From an uncultured Eubacteriales bacterium (lineage in GTDB: Bacteria > Bacillota > Clostridia > Oscillospirales > Acutalibacteraceae), in the NCBI GenBank assembly GCA_900321905.1, contig ONXZ01000038.1, forward strand, positions 1 to 17,451: a stretch of 17,451 bases of DNA, given 5' to 3'. Position 1 is the first letter of the stretch. The number at the start of each line of letters is the position of its first letter. This document shows positions 6,581-12,702 of this stretch, in pieces. Under the pieces are notes generated by a model. It was not told the origin of the DNA, made no database searches, and saw nothing but the letters and a program-made list of their open reading frames with translations. A program made the position numbers and the translations under genes.

Positions 6581-6991
6581 ATGACTTTTGCTGTGAGATA
6601 CTACACAAAAACAGGCAATACTAAAAGACTTGCCGAATATGTAGCCGAAGCGCTCGGCGTTGAGGCTCTGCCAATCAGCGAGCCTGTTAACGAGCAGGTA
6701 GACTATCTCTTCCTCGGCAACTCGTACTATGCGTTTAACATCGACCCTGAGGTTAAGGATTTTATCAGCACGCTTGATAAGAATAAAGTAGGCAAGATTG
6801 TAAACTTCGGCTCTGCGGCTATGCTCAACTCCACTTACAAAAAGGTTAAGGCAGAGGCTGACAAGGTCGGCGTTGCTATGGAACAAAAAGAGTTCCACTG
6901 CAAGGGTGAGTTCAAGGGAATTCACAAGGGCAGACCTAACGAGGATGACTGCAAGGCGGCTGCCGCTTTTGCAAAAACTTTTGTGAAATAG
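6581..6991 (+). CDS. Flavodoxin family protein
   Basis: A 136-residue flavodoxin-like protein. The N-terminal FMN phosphate loop is TKTGNT (9-14) after strand FAVRYY. The second loop is FLGNSYYAFNID, and a third VNFGSAAM lies where the isoalloxazine-binding 90s loop is expected. The start is set at ATG 6581 because GGAGG (6569-6573) sits seven bases upstream; an ATG at 6551 overlaps the -10 box and lacks a ribosome binding site. Flavodoxins carry low-potential electrons in the cytoplasm. Position next to a diiron ferritin-like gene and divergent from an HgdC-type operon makes it a candidate donor for either. The C-terminal KGEFKGIHKGRPNEDD segment is typical of short clostridial flavodoxin-domain proteins. 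Confidence 0.8.
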   Translation: MTFAVRYYTKTGNTKRLAEYVAEALGVEALPISEPVNEQVDYLFLGNSYYAFNIDPEVKDFISTLDKNKVGKIVNFGSAAMLNSTYKKVKAEADKVGVAMEQKEFHCKGEFKGIHKGRPNEDDCKAAAAFAKTFVK

Positions 6992-7000
6992 GAGAATAAA

Positions 7001-7387
7001 ATGAGTATTTCAAGTGAGGATATGAAAGTCCTTTTAAAAGCGCAGCAGGGCGAACTTGACGCAGTGCTGATGTATAACGCGCTCGCCGATGTTGTCAAGG
7101 ACAAAAACGACGCGGAAACCTTCCGCAGGCTTGCTTCTGAAGAAGGTCACCACGCATCTGTGTTCAAAGGGCTTACAGACACAACGCTCAAGCCAAAGAA
7201 AACGCTTGCAACTGTTGTGCCGCTGCTATACAAAATAATCGGCAAAAAGAAGTTGTATCCGCTTATTGCAAAATTTGAATACGGCGCAGTTGACACATAC
7301 GCACCTGTTGCTGAAAAATTTGCAGAAATTGAGAGCGTTAAAAATGACGAACACCGCCACGGCGACACCGTGATGGGACTTTTATAA
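7001..7387 (+). CDS. Ferritin-like / rubrerythrin-type diiron protein
   Basis: A 128-residue four-helix protein. Expected diiron ligands are visible: E18 in QQGELDAV, the ExxH of ASEEGHH (E47, H50), E93 in KFEYGAVDTY and the second ExxH in DEHRHGD (E117, H120). There is no C-terminal rubredoxin domain, so it is the short erythrin-like form. Family members detoxify peroxide or oxygen species or oxidise and store iron. A RBS (AGGAG at 6990-6994) overlaps the end of the flavodoxin gene, whose stop lies nine bases before this ATG, so the two are co-expressed and the flavodoxin may reduce it. Its convergent neighbour is an iron-type regulator. Confidence 0.8.
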   Translation: MSISSEDMKVLLKAQQGELDAVLMYNALADVVKDKNDAETFRRLASEEGHHASVFKGLTDTTLKPKKTLATVVPLLYKIIGKKKLYPLIAKFEYGAVDTYAPVAEKFAEIESVKNDEHRHGDTVMGLL

Positions 7388-7394
7388 TCAAAAA

Positions 7395-7422
7395 ACAACC
7401 CCGAATTTCTTCGGGGTTGTTG
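7395..7422. terminator. Bidirectional intrinsic terminator
   Basis: AACAACCCCGAA, a TTTC loop and TTCGGGGTTGTT form a perfect 12-bp stem, with an A-run on the left and T-rich sequence on the right. It separates the ferritin-like gene and the convergent DtxR-type gene. Confidence 0.85.
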
Positions 7423-7437
7423 CTTTTGTTGTTGCTT

Positions 7438-7806
7438 TTATTGATACTTATTCATATGCTTTTTTATTGCGTTGAACGTTGTGTCGCTAATATAATGCTC
7501 AATACGGCAGGCGTCGTCCGTTGCCGTTTTTTCATCAACGCCGAGGTTCATAAACATCTTGGACAAAACTGTGTGGCGCTCATAAATATGCTGCGCCTCC
7601 TGCTCACCCTGCTTTGTGAGAATGATATTGCCGTTTGTGTCGACGGTTACAAGACCGCGCTTTTCAAGCAGGCTGATGCCGCGTGTTACGGACGGTTTTG
7701 CGTAACCCATATGTTTGCTGACGTCAATCTTCCTGACTGAATCAGATTTTTGAGATAAAACATAAATTGTTTCAAGATACATCTCTGCAGATTCTCTGTT
7801 ATCCAC
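7438..7806 (-). CDS. DtxR-family metal-dependent transcriptional repressor (likely iron-responsive)
   Basis: A 122-residue regulator with an N-terminal winged helix (about 25-65: KIDVSKHMGYAKPSVTRGIS, EKRGLV) and a dimerisation/metal domain (ERHTVLSKMFMNLGV, ATDDACRIEHYIS). The putative metal ligands M9, C100, E103 and H104 follow the DtxR pattern Met-x-Cys-x2-Glu-His rather than the Glu-x2-Glu-His of MntR, pointing to iron. There is no C-terminal SH3 domain. A GTG at 7806 is chosen because GAGGTGA lies immediately before it; upstream in-frame ATGs would place that ribosome binding site inside the gene. It is divergent from the feo operon, whose promoter contains two matching palindromes, so it most likely represses feo when iron is plentiful. 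A manganese sensor remains possible. Confidence 0.85.
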   Translation of the reverse strand: MDNRESAEMYLETIYVLSQKSDSVRKIDVSKHMGYAKPSVTRGISLLEKRGLVTVDTNGNIILTKQGEQEAQHIYERHTVLSKMFMNLGVDEKTATDDACRIEHYISDTTFNAIKKHMNKYQ

Positions 7807-7828
7807 TCTATCACCTCGCATTAACCGT

Positions 7829-7857
7829 ATTTTAACATATATTGCCACAAATATCAA
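7829..7857 (-). promoter_or_regulatory. Promoter of the DtxR-type regulator gene
   Basis: On the minus strand TTGATA (7857-7852), a 17-base spacer and TAAAAT (7834-7829), about 23 bases before the GTG start. Confidence 0.6.
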
Positions 7858-7881
7858 CAAATAAAAAATTTTAAAAAACGC

Positions 7882-7910
7882 TTGACAAGTTAGCGCTCGC
7901 TAACTATAAT
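7882..7910 (+). promoter_or_regulatory. Strong promoter of the feo operon
   Basis: Consensus TTGACA (7882-7887), a 17-base spacer and TATAAT (7905-7910). The spacer is almost entirely occupied by the first operator palindrome. Confidence 0.85.
7888..7905. promoter_or_regulatory. Operator 1 (DtxR/IdeR-like palindrome) within the feo promoter spacer
   Basis: AGTTAGCG-CT-CGCTAACT is a perfect inverted repeat with a 2-base centre. Half-sites GTTAG/CTAAC match the core of the known DtxR/IdeR box (GGTTAG...CTAACC). Lying between -35 and -10, bound repressor would block polymerase. Confidence 0.75.
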
Positions 7911-7916
7911 ATATAT

Positions 7917-7934
7917 GGTTAGCAAGCACTAACC
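7917..7934. promoter_or_regulatory. Operator 2 (DtxR/IdeR-like palindrome) at the feo transcription start
   Basis: GGTTAG-CAAGCA-CTAACC has 6-bp arms identical to the DtxR box core and the same overall length as operator 1. It is 29 bases downstream, centre to centre (just under three helical turns), overlapping the expected +1. Confidence 0.7.
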
Positions 7935-7969
7935 GCACATATCCCCTATGGCAGAAAGGAGATGTTTTT

Positions 7970-8182
7970 ATGATTCCGCTCAGCGTTGCAGACGCAGGCA
8001 CTGCCTACGTTATCAAAAAAATCGGCGGCAAACCCGAAGTTAAAAAACATCTTGAAAATCTTGGCTTTATTATTGGCGACACAGTTACTGTGATAACCGA
8101 ACAAAACGGCAATATAATTGTTAAAGTTAAGGAAACGCGAGTTGCCATAAGCAAAGAAATGGCAATGAAGATATATGTTTAA
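7970..8182 (+). CDS. feoA: FeoA-domain protein (first copy)
   Basis: A 70-residue SH3-like FeoA protein. It starts with MIPLSVADAGTAYVIKKIGG, has the conserved turn HLENLGFIIGDTVTVI, and ends with strand VAISKEMAMKIYV. FeoA binds the cytoplasmic G-domain side of the FeoB ferrous iron transporter and is needed for uptake. AAAGGAG (7956-7962) lies upstream of the ATG. It is the first gene behind the DtxR-type-controlled promoter, 32 bases ahead of the second feoA. The product is the less conserved of the two copies. Confidence 0.85.
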   Translation: MIPLSVADAGTAYVIKKIGGKPEVKKHLENLGFIIGDTVTVITEQNGNIIVKVKETRVAISKEMAMKIYV

Positions 8183-8214
8183 TATTGTATTAATATATAG
8201 CAGGAGGTAGAAGT

Positions 8215-8433
8215 ATGACACTCAGAGATGTAAAAATCGGTGAAACCTGTAAGGTTAAGCGTATCCACGGTGAGGGCGCACTCAAGCGCAGAATTATGGA
8301 TATGGGAATCACCAAAGGCGTTGAGATTTATGTGCGCAAGGTTGCACCGCTTGGCGACCCCGTTGAAGTTACTGTAAGAGATTACGAACTTTCAATCCGC
8401 AAAGGCGACGCTGAACTTATTGAAGTTGAATAA
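8215..8433 (+). CDS. feoA: FeoA-domain protein (second copy)
   Basis: A 72-residue FeoA protein: TLRDVKIGETCKVKRIHGEG, then LKRRIMDMGITKGVEIYVRK and PLGDPVEVTVRDYELSIRK, the classical FeoA pattern. AGGAGG sits eight bases before the ATG. Tandem feoA genes before feoB are common in Clostridia. Unusually, its TAA stop (8431-8433) is followed after a single codon by the Walker A motif of FeoB in the same reading frame, leaving no room for a feoB ribosome binding site or start codon. The product itself looks complete, ending KGDAELIEVE. Confidence 0.9.
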   Translation: MTLRDVKIGETCKVKRIHGEGALKRRIMDMGITKGVEIYVRKVAPLGDPVEVTVRDYELSIRKGDAELIEVE

Positions 8434-10842
8434 TTTGGTAACCCTAACAGCGGTAAGACCACACTTTTTAATGCGCTGACTGGCTCAAACCAATACGTTG
8501 GTAACTGGCCGGGCGTTACTGTAGAAAAAAAGGAAGGTAAACTTAAAAAACACAGTGATGTAACCATCACCGACCTTCCGGGTATTTACTCCCTTTCACC
8601 GTACACAATCGAGGAGGTTGTTGCGAGGGATTACCTTATTGACGAAAAGCCTGACGCAATCATTAACATTGTTGACGGTACAAACCTTGAAAGAAACCTT
8701 TACCTTACAACGCAACTCGTTGAACTTGGTATCCCTGTAGTTGTTGCCATCAATATGATGGACGTTGTTAAAAAGAACGGTGACAAGATTGACTGCGACG
8801 AACTCTCACGTCAACTTGCCTGCCCTGTTGTTGAGATTTCGGCACTTAAAGGCACAGGCGTTGAAAACGCGGCTGAAACCGCAATCAAAGCAGCGTCAGG
8901 CGAGGCTACTGTTCCGCAGCACAGTTTCAGCGGTGTTGTTGAGCATGCTATTGCACATATTGAAGAAAGACTGCTGCACGATATGCCGCAGGAGCAACAG
9001 CGCTGGTACGCAATCAAACTTTTTGAAAGCGACGAAAAAGTGCTTGAAAAACTGAACATCTCCGCTGAGGACAAGGCTCACATCGCTGCTGACATTAAGG
9101 CTGCGGAAGATGAACTCGACGACGACGCAGAGAGCATTATCACAAACGAAAGATACGTTTACATAGGCACAATCATTAAATCCTGCTACAAAAAAGCAAA
9201 CAAAGGCAAACTGTCAACATCTGATAAAATTGACAAGGTTGTTACAAACCGTTTCCTCGGTCTTCCGATATTTGTGCTTATTATGTACATTGTTTACTCA
9301 ATTTCAATGTCGGGTGCCGCGCTTGGTACAGGACTTACCGACTGGGCAAACGACGGACTTTTCGGTGACGGCTGGAATCTCACAGGTGGCAGCGCATATT
9401 CCGACGCTATGGACGAATACGCACAGAAAAACCTGTTTTCAAACAAAGAATTTGTAAGCGTTGTTAACAAGGCAGTTGAGGCTGACGTTCCGGGCGCCGA
9501 GGATATTCAGGGCGCAGTTGAGGACGGCAGTTGGGCCGACTTTGAAGAGCCTTACGGCTTCTACGCTGACTCACTTGCCGAGGAAGGCTACGACATCGCG
9601 CCTTACGTTGACGCCGCTATGGGTAACGAGGAAGAAGGCATTGAGCCTGCAGGCGAAGTTCCTGAGGCTGAAAACTTCGGTATCTGGGTTCCCGGTATTC
9701 CTACTCTTATCGGCAACCTGCTTGAAAAAATCGGCGCAAATGATTTTGTCAGCGGACTTATCCTTGACGGTATCGTTGCAGGTGTAGGCGCAGTTCTCGG
9801 TTTCGTACCGCAGATGCTCGTACTTTTCCTCTGCCTCGCATTCCTTGAAAGTTGCGGTTATATGGCTCGTGTTGCTTTCATTATGGACAGAATTTTCAGA
9901 AAGTTCGGTCTTTCGGGTAAATCCTTTATTCCTGTACTTGTCGGCACAGGTTGCGGCGTACCGGGCGTTATGGCTTCGCGTACCATTGAAAATGAGCGCG
10001 ACAGACGTATGACGATTATGACAACGACGTTTATCCCTTGCGGCGCTAAACTGCCGATTATCACAATGATTGCTACTGCGCTGTTCCACGGCTCATCGCT
10101 CGTTGCAACCGCGTCCTACTTCATCGGTATTGCGGCAATCATCTGCTCAGGTATTATGCTCAAAAAGACAAAGCCTTTTGCAGGCGACCCTGCTCCGTTT
10201 GTTATGGAACTTCCTGCATACCACCTGCCGACAGTCGGCACAGTTCTCCGTTCAATGTGGGAACGCGGCTGGTCATTCATCAAGAAGGCTGGCACAATCA
10301 TTCTTCTTTCATCAATCATCATCTGGCTCGGCTCTGTATTCGGCGAAGGCGGCTTCAACCCTGACAGAGAACTCGAAACAAGCGTTCTCGGTATCGTTGG
10401 TAACGGTATCAAGTGGATATTCGCACCGCTCGGCTTTGCCAACATCAAGGCTACAATCGCAACTATTATGGGTCTTGTTGCTAAGGAAGAAGTTGTAGGC
10501 GTATTCGGTGTGCTTGACTTTGAAGGCATGACAAAACTTGCAGCATTCTCATTCCTCATCTTTAACCTTCTGTGCGCTCCTTGCTTTGCAGCAATCGGTG
10601 CTATTAAGAGAGAGATGAACTCTGCAAAATGGACTTGGTTTGCAATCGGCTATCAGTGCCTGCTTGCATATGCGGTATCGCTTGTAGTGTTCCAGATTGG
10701 CTCAATCTTTACAGGCGGCGCAAATGTTATCGGCATTATCTTTGCTGTTGCAGTCGTTGCTTGCTTCTGCTACTTCCTGTTCAGAAAGAACAAGTACGAC
10801 GACAACCACCTTACAGTAAGTGTTAAAAAGTCAAAGAAATAA
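8434..10842 (+). CDS. feoB: Ferrous iron transporter FeoB, intact frame but start codon and first residues missing
   Basis: The frame runs 802 codons. It begins with the G-domain: GNPNSGKT (G1, 8437-8460), NWPGVTV (switch I), DLPGIYSL (G3), NMMD (G4) and SALKGTG (G5). A helical linker follows, then the membrane domain with LGLPIFVLIMYIVYSISMSG, an acidic extracellular loop (about 9360-9690) and the gate motifs GTGCGVPGVMASRTIENERD and FIPCGAKLPI. It imports Fe(II) across the cytoplasmic membrane. The usual start (Met plus about eight residues before GNPN) is absent: in frame, only TTT lies between the feoA stop and GGT. The first in-frame ATG (8755) falls inside G4 and would delete the P-loop. 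This is a deletion, an assembly fault, or a feoA-feoB fusion needing stop readthrough. Gene-finders may report 8755-10842. Confidence 0.85.
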   Translation, partial: FGNPNSGKTTLFNALTGSNQYVGNWPGVTVEKKEGKLKKHSDVTITDLPGIYSLSPYTIEEVVARDYLIDEKPDAIINIVDGTNLERNLYLTTQLVELGIPVVVAINMMDVVKKNGDKIDCDELSRQLACPVVEISALKGTGVENAAETAIKAASGEATVPQHSFSGVVEHAIAHIEERLLHDMPQEQQRWYAIKLFESDEKVLEKLNISAEDKAHIAADIKAAEDELDDDAESIITNERYVYIGTIIKSCYKKANKGKLSTSDKIDKVVTNRFLGLPIFVLIMYIVYSISMSGAALGTGLTDWANDGLFGDGWNLTGGSAYSDAMDEYAQKNLFSNKEFVSVVNKAVEADVPGAEDIQGAVEDGSWADFEEPYGFYADSLAEEGYDIAPYVDAAMGNEEEGIEPAGEVPEAENFGIWVPGIPTLIGNLLEKIGANDFVSGLILDGIVAGVGAVLGFVPQMLVLFLCLAFLESCGYMARVAFIMDRIFRKFGLSGKSFIPVLVGTGCGVPGVMASRTIENERDRRMTIMTTTFIPCGAKLPIITMIATALFHGSSLVATASYFIGIAAIICSGIMLKKTKPFAGDPAPFVMELPAYHLPTVGTVLRSMWERGWSFIKKAGTIILLSSIIIWLGSVFGEGGFNPDRELETSVLGIVGNGIKWIFAPLGFANIKATIATIMGLVAKEEVVGVFGVLDFEGMTKLAAFSFLIFNLLCAPCFAAIGAIKREMNSAKWTWFAIGYQCLLAYAVSLVVFQIGSIFTGGANVIGIIFAVAVVACFCYFLFRKNKYDDNHLTVSVKKSKK

Positions 10843-10871
10843 TTGATTTTCAGATACTGAAAAACTATAAT
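10843..10871 (+). promoter_or_regulatory. Internal promoter before the FeoB-associated gene, with a palindrome in its spacer
   Basis: TTGATT (10843-10848), a 17-base spacer and TATAAT (10866-10871). A perfect 7-bp inverted repeat TTTTCAG-ATA-CTGAAAA (10847-10863) covers the spacer, suggesting an operator. It could also be a small RNA hairpin after feoB. Confidence 0.55.
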
Positions 10872-10892
10872 GGTACAAAAGGAGGAATTTCA

Positions 10893-11105
10893 ATGACTGA
10901 TTTATTGGCAGTAAGGCTATGGACAAATTTGTTAGATTTTTTGCAGGCTAACTGGGGAACTATCGTTGCACTGCTTGCAGTTATGTTGTTGGTGTTCCTT
11001 GCAGTGCGCAAAATGGTAAAGGACAGAAAGGCAGGCATAGGCCCCTGCGGTCAGAAATGCTCACACTGTCCGAACGCGCATAAGTGCCATCAGCAAACAG
11101 ATTAA
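10893..11105 (+). CDS. FeoB-associated Cys-rich membrane protein
   Basis: A 70-residue protein with one transmembrane helix (about 22-39, TIVALLAVMLLVFLAVRK) and a short C-terminal tail carrying C52, C56, C59 and C65 (GPCGQKCSHCPNAHKC). This arrangement is that of the family found directly after feoB in Firmicutes, whose exact role is unproven. It may hold iron or an Fe-S cluster near the FeoB pore, as FeoC is proposed to do. A GGAGG (10881-10885) precedes the ATG. It is the last gene of the feo operon, yet it also has a plausible promoter of its own. Confidence 0.8.
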   Translation: MTDLLAVRLWTNLLDFLQANWGTIVALLAVMLLVFLAVRKMVKDRKAGIGPCGQKCSHCPNAHKCHQQTD

Positions 11106-11122
11106 CATAACCTATCCCCCTC

Positions 11123-11166
11123 TGAAGCGCTTTGCCGCCACGTGCGGCTTGGCGCTTCATTTTTTG
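11123..11166 (+). terminator. Terminator of the feo operon
   Basis: TGAAGCGC (11123-11130) pairs with GCGCTTCA (11152-11159), with an inner GCCGC/GCGGC stem, followed by a T-run. Confidence 0.85.
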
Positions 11167-11170
11167 CACA

Positions 11171-11209
11171 CACAAAAAGCGTACCACGCCGAAAGGCAAG
11201 GTACGCTTT
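11171..11209 (-). terminator. Terminator of the rhamnulokinase gene
   Basis: AAAGCGTACC (11176-11185) pairs with GGTACGCTTT (11200-11209); an inner GCC-GAAA-GGC tetraloop caps the stem. On the minus strand it is followed by TTTTTG, just after the stop codon at 11212. Confidence 0.85.
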
Positions 11210-11211
11210 AA

Positions 11212-12567
11212 TTATATTTCGTAAATGTCAAATGATTTTTTTACAAGTTTTCTTGCTTCTTCAAGCGAGGCGACCTCTTTTGAGTACAGCATTTGCGAAA
11301 TCAGGTTGCCCGTAGCAGTTGCTTCAACCGGACCCGCAAGCACTTTTTTGCCTGTGTACTGCGCTGTGAGTTTGTTAAGGTATTTATCCTTGCTGCCGCC
11401 GCCCACAATGTTTATTGTATCAACTGTTTTGCCGCTGATTTTTTCAATCTCATCTACAACCTGAGCATACGCCTTTGCAAGCGAATGGTAAACGGAGTTA
11501 ATCAGCACATCAATCGGAAGCCTGTCGTTTTTAAGATACGTTCTGATTGCGCCGACCATACTTTCAGGGGCAAGAAACGCATTGTCGTTTGTGTCGATAA
11601 GTTCAAAACTGCCGCTGTTCATCGCCATTTGCATCATCTCGTCATAGGTGTACTGCTTGTTCAAATCCTTGCGGATATTCTGAAACAGCCACATACCCAT
11701 ATAGTTTTTGAGGAAGCGGAAGCGGTGATTAATGCCGCCCTCGTTTGTAAAGTTTGCTTTGAGCGCGTCCTCGCTCAGGACAGGCTCTGTGTTTTCAGTA
11801 CCAATCAGCGACCAGGTGCCGGATGAAATATACACGCCGCTGTCGCCGACAGAGCAAGCCGCAACTGCGCTTGCAGTATCGTGCGACGGCGCAAGCACGA
11901 CCGTACTGTCAAAATCAAAACCGACAAGCGCGCCAACTTCTGTGCAAGGCATAGAAACAGGGCTGAAAATATCCTTTTTTATCCCGAGCGTATCAAGTAT
12001 TTCGCCGTCCCAATTCTTTGTTTTCGCGTTAATCAGGTTGGTTGTCGTAGCCTCTGTATACTCGTTTTTAATAACTCCCGTCAATTTAAAAGCAAGGTAG
12101 TCTGGCATATTCATAAAATACTTTGCGCTATCAAGTTTGCCGCTTTCTTTGTCGCAGTAGAGTTGATAGAGCGTGTTGTAATTAGCCTTTTGTATGCCTG
12201 TTCTCGCATACAGTTCGTCCTGCGAAATAACTGCCGCTACATCGTTTTGAATAAGATTATTTCTGTTATCGCGGTATGAATATGCAGGCAGCAGTTCCCT
12301 CTTGTTTTCGTCAAGCAAAACATAATCAACGCCCCAAGTATCTATAGCAATAGTTGACGGAATTTTACCGATTTCACCGCATTTTGCAATACCTGCTTTA
12401 ACCTCGCGCACCATTTTATCTATATCCCATATAAAGGAGCCGTTCTCCTCTTTAAGATAATCTTCAAATCTGTAAACTTCTTCAAGTTTAATTTTGCCGT
12501 CCTCGATATAGCCGAGGATATGGCGGCCGCTTGAAGCGCCGAGGTCAATCGCCAGATGGTAGGTCAT
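11212..12567 (-). CDS. rhaB: Rhamnulokinase (L-rhamnulose kinase)
   Basis: A 451-residue FGGY-family sugar kinase, normal length for RhaB. It phosphorylates L-rhamnulose to L-rhamnulose 1-phosphate in L-rhamnose breakdown. Visible signatures are IDLGASSGR (7-15, ATP phosphate loop), TIAIDTWGVDY (the RhaB-type substrate region), APSHDTASAV, SSGTWSLIG and the C-terminal VGGGSKDKYLNKLTA nucleotide motif. GAGGTGAG lies just before the ATG. It stands alone between its own promoter and terminator: no rhamnose isomerase, aldolase, permease or regulator is in the window, which is unusual since these are normally clustered. A related kinase specificity such as L-fuculose is possible, but the TWGVDY and SSGTWSLIG patterns favour RhaB. 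Confidence 0.85.
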   Translation of the reverse strand: MTYHLAIDLGASSGRHILGYIEDGKIKLEEVYRFEDYLKEENGSFIWDIDKMVREVKAGIAKCGEIGKIPSTIAIDTWGVDYVLLDENKRELLPAYSYRDNRNNLIQNDVAAVISQDELYARTGIQKANYNTLYQLYCDKESGKLDSAKYFMNMPDYLAFKLTGVIKNEYTEATTTNLINAKTKNWDGEILDTLGIKKDIFSPVSMPCTEVGALVGFDFDSTVVLAPSHDTASAVAACSVGDSGVYISSGTWSLIGTENTEPVLSEDALKANFTNEGGINHRFRFLKNYMGMWLFQNIRKDLNKQYTYDEMMQMAMNSGSFELIDTNDNAFLAPESMVGAIRTYLKNDRLPIDVLINSVYHSLAKAYAQVVDEIEKISGKTVDTINIVGGGSKDKYLNKLTAQYTGKKVLAGPVEATATGNLISQMLYSKEVASLEEARKLVKKSFDIYEI

Positions 12568-12579
12568 ATTCTCACCTCA

Positions 12580-12634
12580 AAATATGTGTTAACTTAATTA
12601 TAACAGTTGAGGCACAATATAACAACACATATTT
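12580..12634. repeat. 11-bp inverted repeat flanking the rhaB promoter
   Basis: AAATATGTGTT (12580-12590) and AACACATATTT (12624-12634) are perfect complements, 44 bases centre to centre (about four helical turns). One arm overlaps the -35 box, the other sits in the leader before the ribosome binding site. This arrangement suits a dimeric regulator that loops or blocks the promoter. Confidence 0.55.
12597..12625 (-). promoter_or_regulatory. rhaB: Promoter of rhaB
   Basis: On the minus strand TTGTTA (12625-12620), a 17-base spacer ending TGT, and TATAAT (12602-12597), 30 bases before the ATG. Confidence 0.7.
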
Positions 12635-12635
12635 A

Positions 12636-12700
12636 AAAAAGGCTGAATAAAAGCGAGGTGCAATAACAAAAGCAATTGCTCCTCGCCTGAATCAGCCTTT
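12636..12700 (-). terminator. Terminator of the pyrG-dapL operon
   Basis: A long interrupted hairpin: AAAGGCTGA/TCAGCCTTT outer stem (12638-12646, 12692-12700), GCGAGG/CCTCGC (12653-12658, 12681-12686) and GCAAT/ATTGC inner stems. On the minus strand it begins right after the dapL stop and is followed by TTTTTT. Confidence 0.8.
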
Positions 12701-12702
12701 AA

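Noticed and set aside
6437..6925. Long open frame (162 codons) on the minus strand opposite the flavodoxin gene
   Set aside because: It is antisense to a clear flavodoxin, has no recognisable domain and would cross the flavodoxin promoter and the divergent operon's upstream region; its openness follows from the codon use of the real gene.
7882..7934. Mobile-element terminal repeats
   Set aside because: The short GTTAG/CTAAC palindromes sit precisely over a consensus promoter beside a DtxR-type gene, and there is no transposase or target duplication.
9571..10089. Antisense open frame (172 codons) within feoB
   Set aside because: The feoB frame carries conserved gate motifs across this stretch; the antisense product has no coherent domain or ribosome binding site.
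8755..10842. FeoB starting at the ATG at 8755
   Set aside because: This start lies inside the G4 motif NMMD and would discard the P-loop and switch motifs that are encoded intact upstream in the same frame; it is only the first available ATG.
11293..11826. Plus-strand open frame (177 codons) opposite rhaB
   Set aside because: It lies entirely within the conserved rhamnulokinase gene and its translation looks like a shadow with no membrane or domain pattern of its own.
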